Shown in pieces: positions 1-7,994 of a stretch of 7,994 nt of DNA; positions within the stretch are counted from its first letter, which is position 1; each line of letters begins with the position of its first letter. The notes below the pieces were generated by a model that made no database searches, had not been told where the DNA came from, and was given only the letters and a program-made list of their open reading frames with translations. A program made the translations under genes and the position numbers. The DNA comes from CAXTEJ01 sp964243295 (GTDB lineage: Bacteria > Actinomycetota > Actinomycetes > Actinomycetales > Angustibacteraceae), in the NCBI GenBank assembly GCA_964243295.1, contig CAXTEJ010000090.1, positions 1 to 7,994 of the forward strand. Reading direction: 5' to 3'.

Positions 1-4285
<4,285 letters not shown>

Positions 4286-4296
4286 CTCGATGAGAC

Positions 4297-4301
4297 GGGA
4301 G
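4297..4301 (+). promoter_or_regulatory. Ribosome binding site for the GGDEF gene
   Basis: GGGAG lies eight bases before GTG 4310. This GTG is the first possible start in the frame after the glgB stop at 4283-4285, so the site fixes the start. An ATG at 4290 is in a different frame and does not lead to the GGDEF product. Confidence 0.6.
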
Positions 4302-4309
4302 CGTTCGCC

Positions 4310-5913
4310 GTGGAGGGGACGATCTCGTCGCGACCGGAGGAGCGCGCCCTGCTCCGGCTGCTGCAGCTGCCGGCGCACGACTTCGCCGAGCAGCTGGCCG
4401 TGCCGGCCGAGTACGCCCTCGAGGTGCTGAAGGCGACGACCGTCACCCTGTTGCGCCTCGAGCGCGGCGAGGGGTCGGTGCGCTCGATCGTCACCGTCGG
4501 CGACCTCGCGCCTGAGCAGCGACGGACCTCGGTGAACCGGGTGCTCGAGCTCGCGCGCTACGGCGGGATGCTCGACCTGGCCGGCACCCGGCCGCTGCTG
4601 ATGCACCGCACCGACGCGCAGACACCGGGGTTCGTGCGCAGCCTGCTCGAGCAGCGGGGGCTGCACGCGGCGGTCGCGGCGCCCGTGCACGTCGACGGCC
4701 GCCCCTGGGGCGTGCTGTGGGCGACCAAGCGCCAGAGCCCGCTCGACCCCGGCGCCCGTGCCGCGGCTCGCCGCTGCGCCGCTGCCGTCGGGCCGATGGT
4801 GGCGCTGGCCGAGCGGCTGCGGGCGATGTCGCAGCTCGCGTTCGAGGACCCGCTCACCGGGCTCGGCAACCGCCGGCGCCTGGACGACGCGCTCGCCGCC
4901 CTGCTGCACGAGTCGGGCGCCGGTTGCACCGTCGTCGTGTGCGACGTCAACGGGCTCAAGGCCGTCAACGACGAGCTCGGGCACGAGGCCGGCGACGGCG
5001 TGATCGTCGCGGTGGCCGACGCCCTGTCGTCCGCGGTCAGCCGGCTTCCGGGAGCGGTCGCCGTCCGCACCGGCGGTGACGAGTTCACGCTCGTGCTGCC
5101 CGGGCAGCAACGCTCGGCGGCGATCAGCGCGGTCGAGACGGCTGCGGTGTCGCTGACCCACCACGCCATCGCCATCAGCTGCGGCGTGGCCACGGTGCCG
5201 GCGGGCTCGCCGGCGCGCACCGTCCTCGCGCTCGCCGACTCGGCGCAGTACGCCGCCAAGCGCCGCGGCGCCCTCGTGGTCGCGCTGTCCGACACCGAGC
5301 CGCCCGCCCCGAGGTCGCGCCAGCACGCGCCGCGGGGCCAGGACCGGCGTGAGCGGGCGGCCACGCAGGACTCGCGAGTGGCCTCCGCCATCCAGACGCT
5401 GGCCGGCGCTATCGCCGCCATGCCCGCATCGCCCCGCGCGCGCCTGGAGTGGCTGGGCGAGCAGCTGCTCGACACGTTCGACCTCGACCAGTGGTCGGTC
5501 AGCTGCGTCACCGGCACCGGCACCGGCGCGGGCACCGTCGTCGTCGAGTCGCTCGGCGTGCGCGCCAACCGCTCGCCGGGGCAGCTGCCGGGCGACCTGA
5601 TGAGCGACCACGTGTTCGCGCTCGACGACTACCCGCTCACCGGGCTGGCGGTGCGCGGCTGCGGCTGGTTCGCCGTCGAGGTCGACGACCCGCAGGCCGA
5701 CGCGGACGAGGTGGCGCTGCTGCGGCGCATGCACCAGCGCTGGGTGATCGGGGTCGGCTGGTCGCAGGACGGGTCGGGCTGCCTGCTCGAGCTGTACGGC
5801 AGCGCCCCGGACACCGACGTCCCGATGCTCGGGGCGGCGGTGGGGGTGATGGCGAGCGCCGTCCTCGGCCGGGCGGTCTCGCCAGTGGGCACCTCGCGCG
5901 CCAGGATGGGCTC

Positions 5914-5917
<4 letters not shown>
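4310..5917 (+). CDS. GAF-GGDEF-GAF-like protein, probable diguanylate cyclase (535 aa)
   Basis: GGDEF enzymes make cyclic di-GMP from two GTP. No signal peptide or membrane segment is visible, so the protein should be cytoplasmic. Residues about 20-165 look like a GAF sensor domain (ending AAPVHVDGRPWGVLWATK). About 170-330 form the GGDEF domain, starting at DPLTGLGNRRR (from Asp180). It has Asp212 (metal), Asn220 and Asp229 (guanine contacts by analogy with PleD), an intact GGDEF at 255-259 preceded by RT, then ISCGVATVP and ADSAQYAAKRRG. An Arg/Pro-rich linker (about 330-365) leads to a second GAF-like domain (about 370-520; WFAVEVDD, RWVIGVGW, LLELYG). The second Asp of the usual DxD is Asn214, and the inhibitory RxxD site before GGDEF is absent. 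No EAL or HD-GYP domain is present. The gene follows glgB by 24 bases and overlaps pgm by ATGA, so it is part of the operon. Cyclase activity is inferred; the sensed ligand is unknown. Confidence 0.9.
5510..5527 (+). repeat. Short 3 x 6-bp tandem repeat in the GGDEF gene
   Basis: ACCGGC is repeated three times, followed by GCGGGC and ACC, in frame, giving a Thr-Gly run (TGTGTGAGT) at the start of the C-terminal GAF-like domain. It probably forms a flexible turn between two strands. It is small and may be a chance product of high GC and codon bias. Confidence 0.7.
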
Positions 5918-7560
<1,643 letters not shown>

Positions 7561-7650
7561 CCGCACCCGCCCGACCGACGTCACGTGCCGGCTCCCCGCT
7601 CGACCGTTGCGGCCGGTGCTCCTCGACCGCGGGGTCGTCCTGGAGATCGC

Positions 7651-7672
7651 AGCGGCGTCACGACGCACCGCT
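7651..7672. terminator. Weak candidate hairpin between convergent pgm and the HNH gene
   Basis: AGCG (7651-7654) pairs with CGCT (7669-7672) and GCGT (7655-7658) pairs with ACGC (7663-7666), around a CACG loop with a two-base bulge. The hairpin lies just beyond the minus-strand stop and about 90 bases after the pgm stop, where a shared terminator would be expected. There is no T-run on either side, so it is not a classical intrinsic terminator. A second small hairpin (CGACC/GGTCG, 7624-7637) and a GGCGTC/GACGCC inverted repeat (7654-7684) are nearby. The rest of the 114-base gap (7561-7674) shows no gene or promoter that I can recognise. Confidence 0.3.
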
Positions 7673-7674
7673 GG

Positions 7675-7994
7675 TCACGACGCCAACCCGTGGCTCGATG
7701 AATCCACCCGATCCTCGGCCTCGGCGTTGCGCGCCGACGAGAGAGCCTCGGCAGGGATCAGAGGTGGCGCGGTGGAGTCGTAGGTGTGCCCGGTCGGTGT
7801 GGTGGTGCGGACGGTGTGCGCGCCTGGCGGACCGGTGCTGGTCACCGTCTCCGCGTCGCCGGGAACCACGGAGTGCACGCCCGGTGGGCCGGCGCTGGTA
7901 GCCCTTGCCGCGTCGTCGGGCAGCACTTCGGCGTGCCAGCCGTCGAGTGACTTGGTGTGGTTGCACCGCTCGCACAGTCCTTGCCCGTTGGCCA
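7675..7994 (-). CDS. HNH endonuclease-like protein (DUF222/13E12-type), C-terminal end only
   Basis: The gene enters from the right edge on the minus strand and ends with TGA at 7677-7675; 105 residues are visible. The first ones, ANGQGLCERCNHTKSLDGW, match the end of the HNH domain in the DUF222/HNH family: the final Asn-Gly turn, the second Cys-x-x-Cys of the zinc site, and the CNHTK helix. The tail TTTPTGHTYDSTAPPL is also typical of that family. The catalytic histidines and the DUF222 region lie outside the window, so activity cannot be judged. Between the two family segments lies an extra Gly/Pro/Thr-rich stretch made of two 19-residue repeats. Such genes are numerous in actinomycete genomes, often in several copies, and their cellular role is poorly known. 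The gene converges on pgm and is not part of the glycogen operon. Confidence 0.85.
   Translation of the reverse strand, partial: ANGQGLCERCNHTKSLDGWHAEVLPDDAARATSAGPPGVHSVVPGDAETVTSTGPPGAHTVRTTTPTGHTYDSTAPPLIPAEALSSARNAEAEDRVDSSSHGLAS
7813..7926 (-). repeat. 57-bp imperfect tandem duplication in the HNH gene tail
   Basis: Positions 7813-7869 and 7870-7926 align without gaps and are identical at about 43 of 57 positions by hand count. On the minus strand they encode two 19-residue units that share 11 residues, including the core TSxGPPGxH (7926 to 7870 gives VLPDDAARATSAGPPGVHS; 7869 to 7813 gives VVPGDAETVTSTGPPGAHT). The duplication keeps the frame and lengthens the loop between the HNH zinc site and the conserved TTTPTGHTY tail. 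Its divergence suggests it is not recent. Confidence 0.75.

Noticed and set aside
4290..4309. ATG at 4290 as a start for the gene after glgB
   Set aside because: It is in a different frame from the GGDEF protein and leads only to an Arg-rich overlapping frame.
7658..7975. Second minus-strand frame in the HNH region
   Set aside because: It is out of frame with the family-matching HNH segments (CERCNHTK and TTTPTGHTY) and looks like a shadow.

Overview
The window is very GC-rich (roughly 70% or more by eye), with G/C at nearly every third codon position and GTG starts beside ATG. Its gene content is the trehalose-to-glycogen (GlgE-type) pathway plus a DUF222/HNH-type endonuclease. Together these point to a high-GC actinomycete, perhaps of the Micrococcales or Propionibacteriales; the genus cannot be fixed from the sequence alone.

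Layout: positions 1-7560 are one tightly packed plus-strand operon. It begins off the left edge with the 3' third of treS (trehalose synthase, ends 569). Its stop overlaps the ATG of a maltokinase by four bases (ATGA, 566-569). The maltokinase frame has no stop codon and runs straight into a complete GlgB branching enzyme, giving one 1239-residue reading frame (566-4285). The two modules are joined by a Pro/Ala-rich linker carrying a perfect 3 x 12-bp tandem repeat. After 24 bases comes a GTG-started GAF-GGDEF-GAF-like protein (4310-5917), a probable diguanylate cyclase. Its stop overlaps the start of pgm (phosphoglucomutase, 5914-7560) by another ATGA. A 114-bp gap with a weak hairpin separates pgm from a convergent minus-strand gene. 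That gene is represented only by the C-terminal end of an HNH endonuclease-like protein (7675-7994), which contains a 57-bp tandem duplication.

How the genes fit together: TreS interconverts maltose and trehalose, and maltokinase phosphorylates maltose to maltose-1-phosphate. GlgE (not in view, perhaps upstream) polymerises maltose-1-phosphate into alpha-1,4-glucan, GlgB adds alpha-1,6 branches, and Pgm connects glucose-6-phosphate to glucose-1-phosphate. The unexpected member is the GGDEF protein, translationally coupled to pgm inside this operon, which suggests a link between cyclic di-GMP signalling and storage-glucan metabolism. The points most worth a second look are the maltokinase-GlgB fusion, with a possible one-base-shift explanation, and the embedded GGDEF gene.
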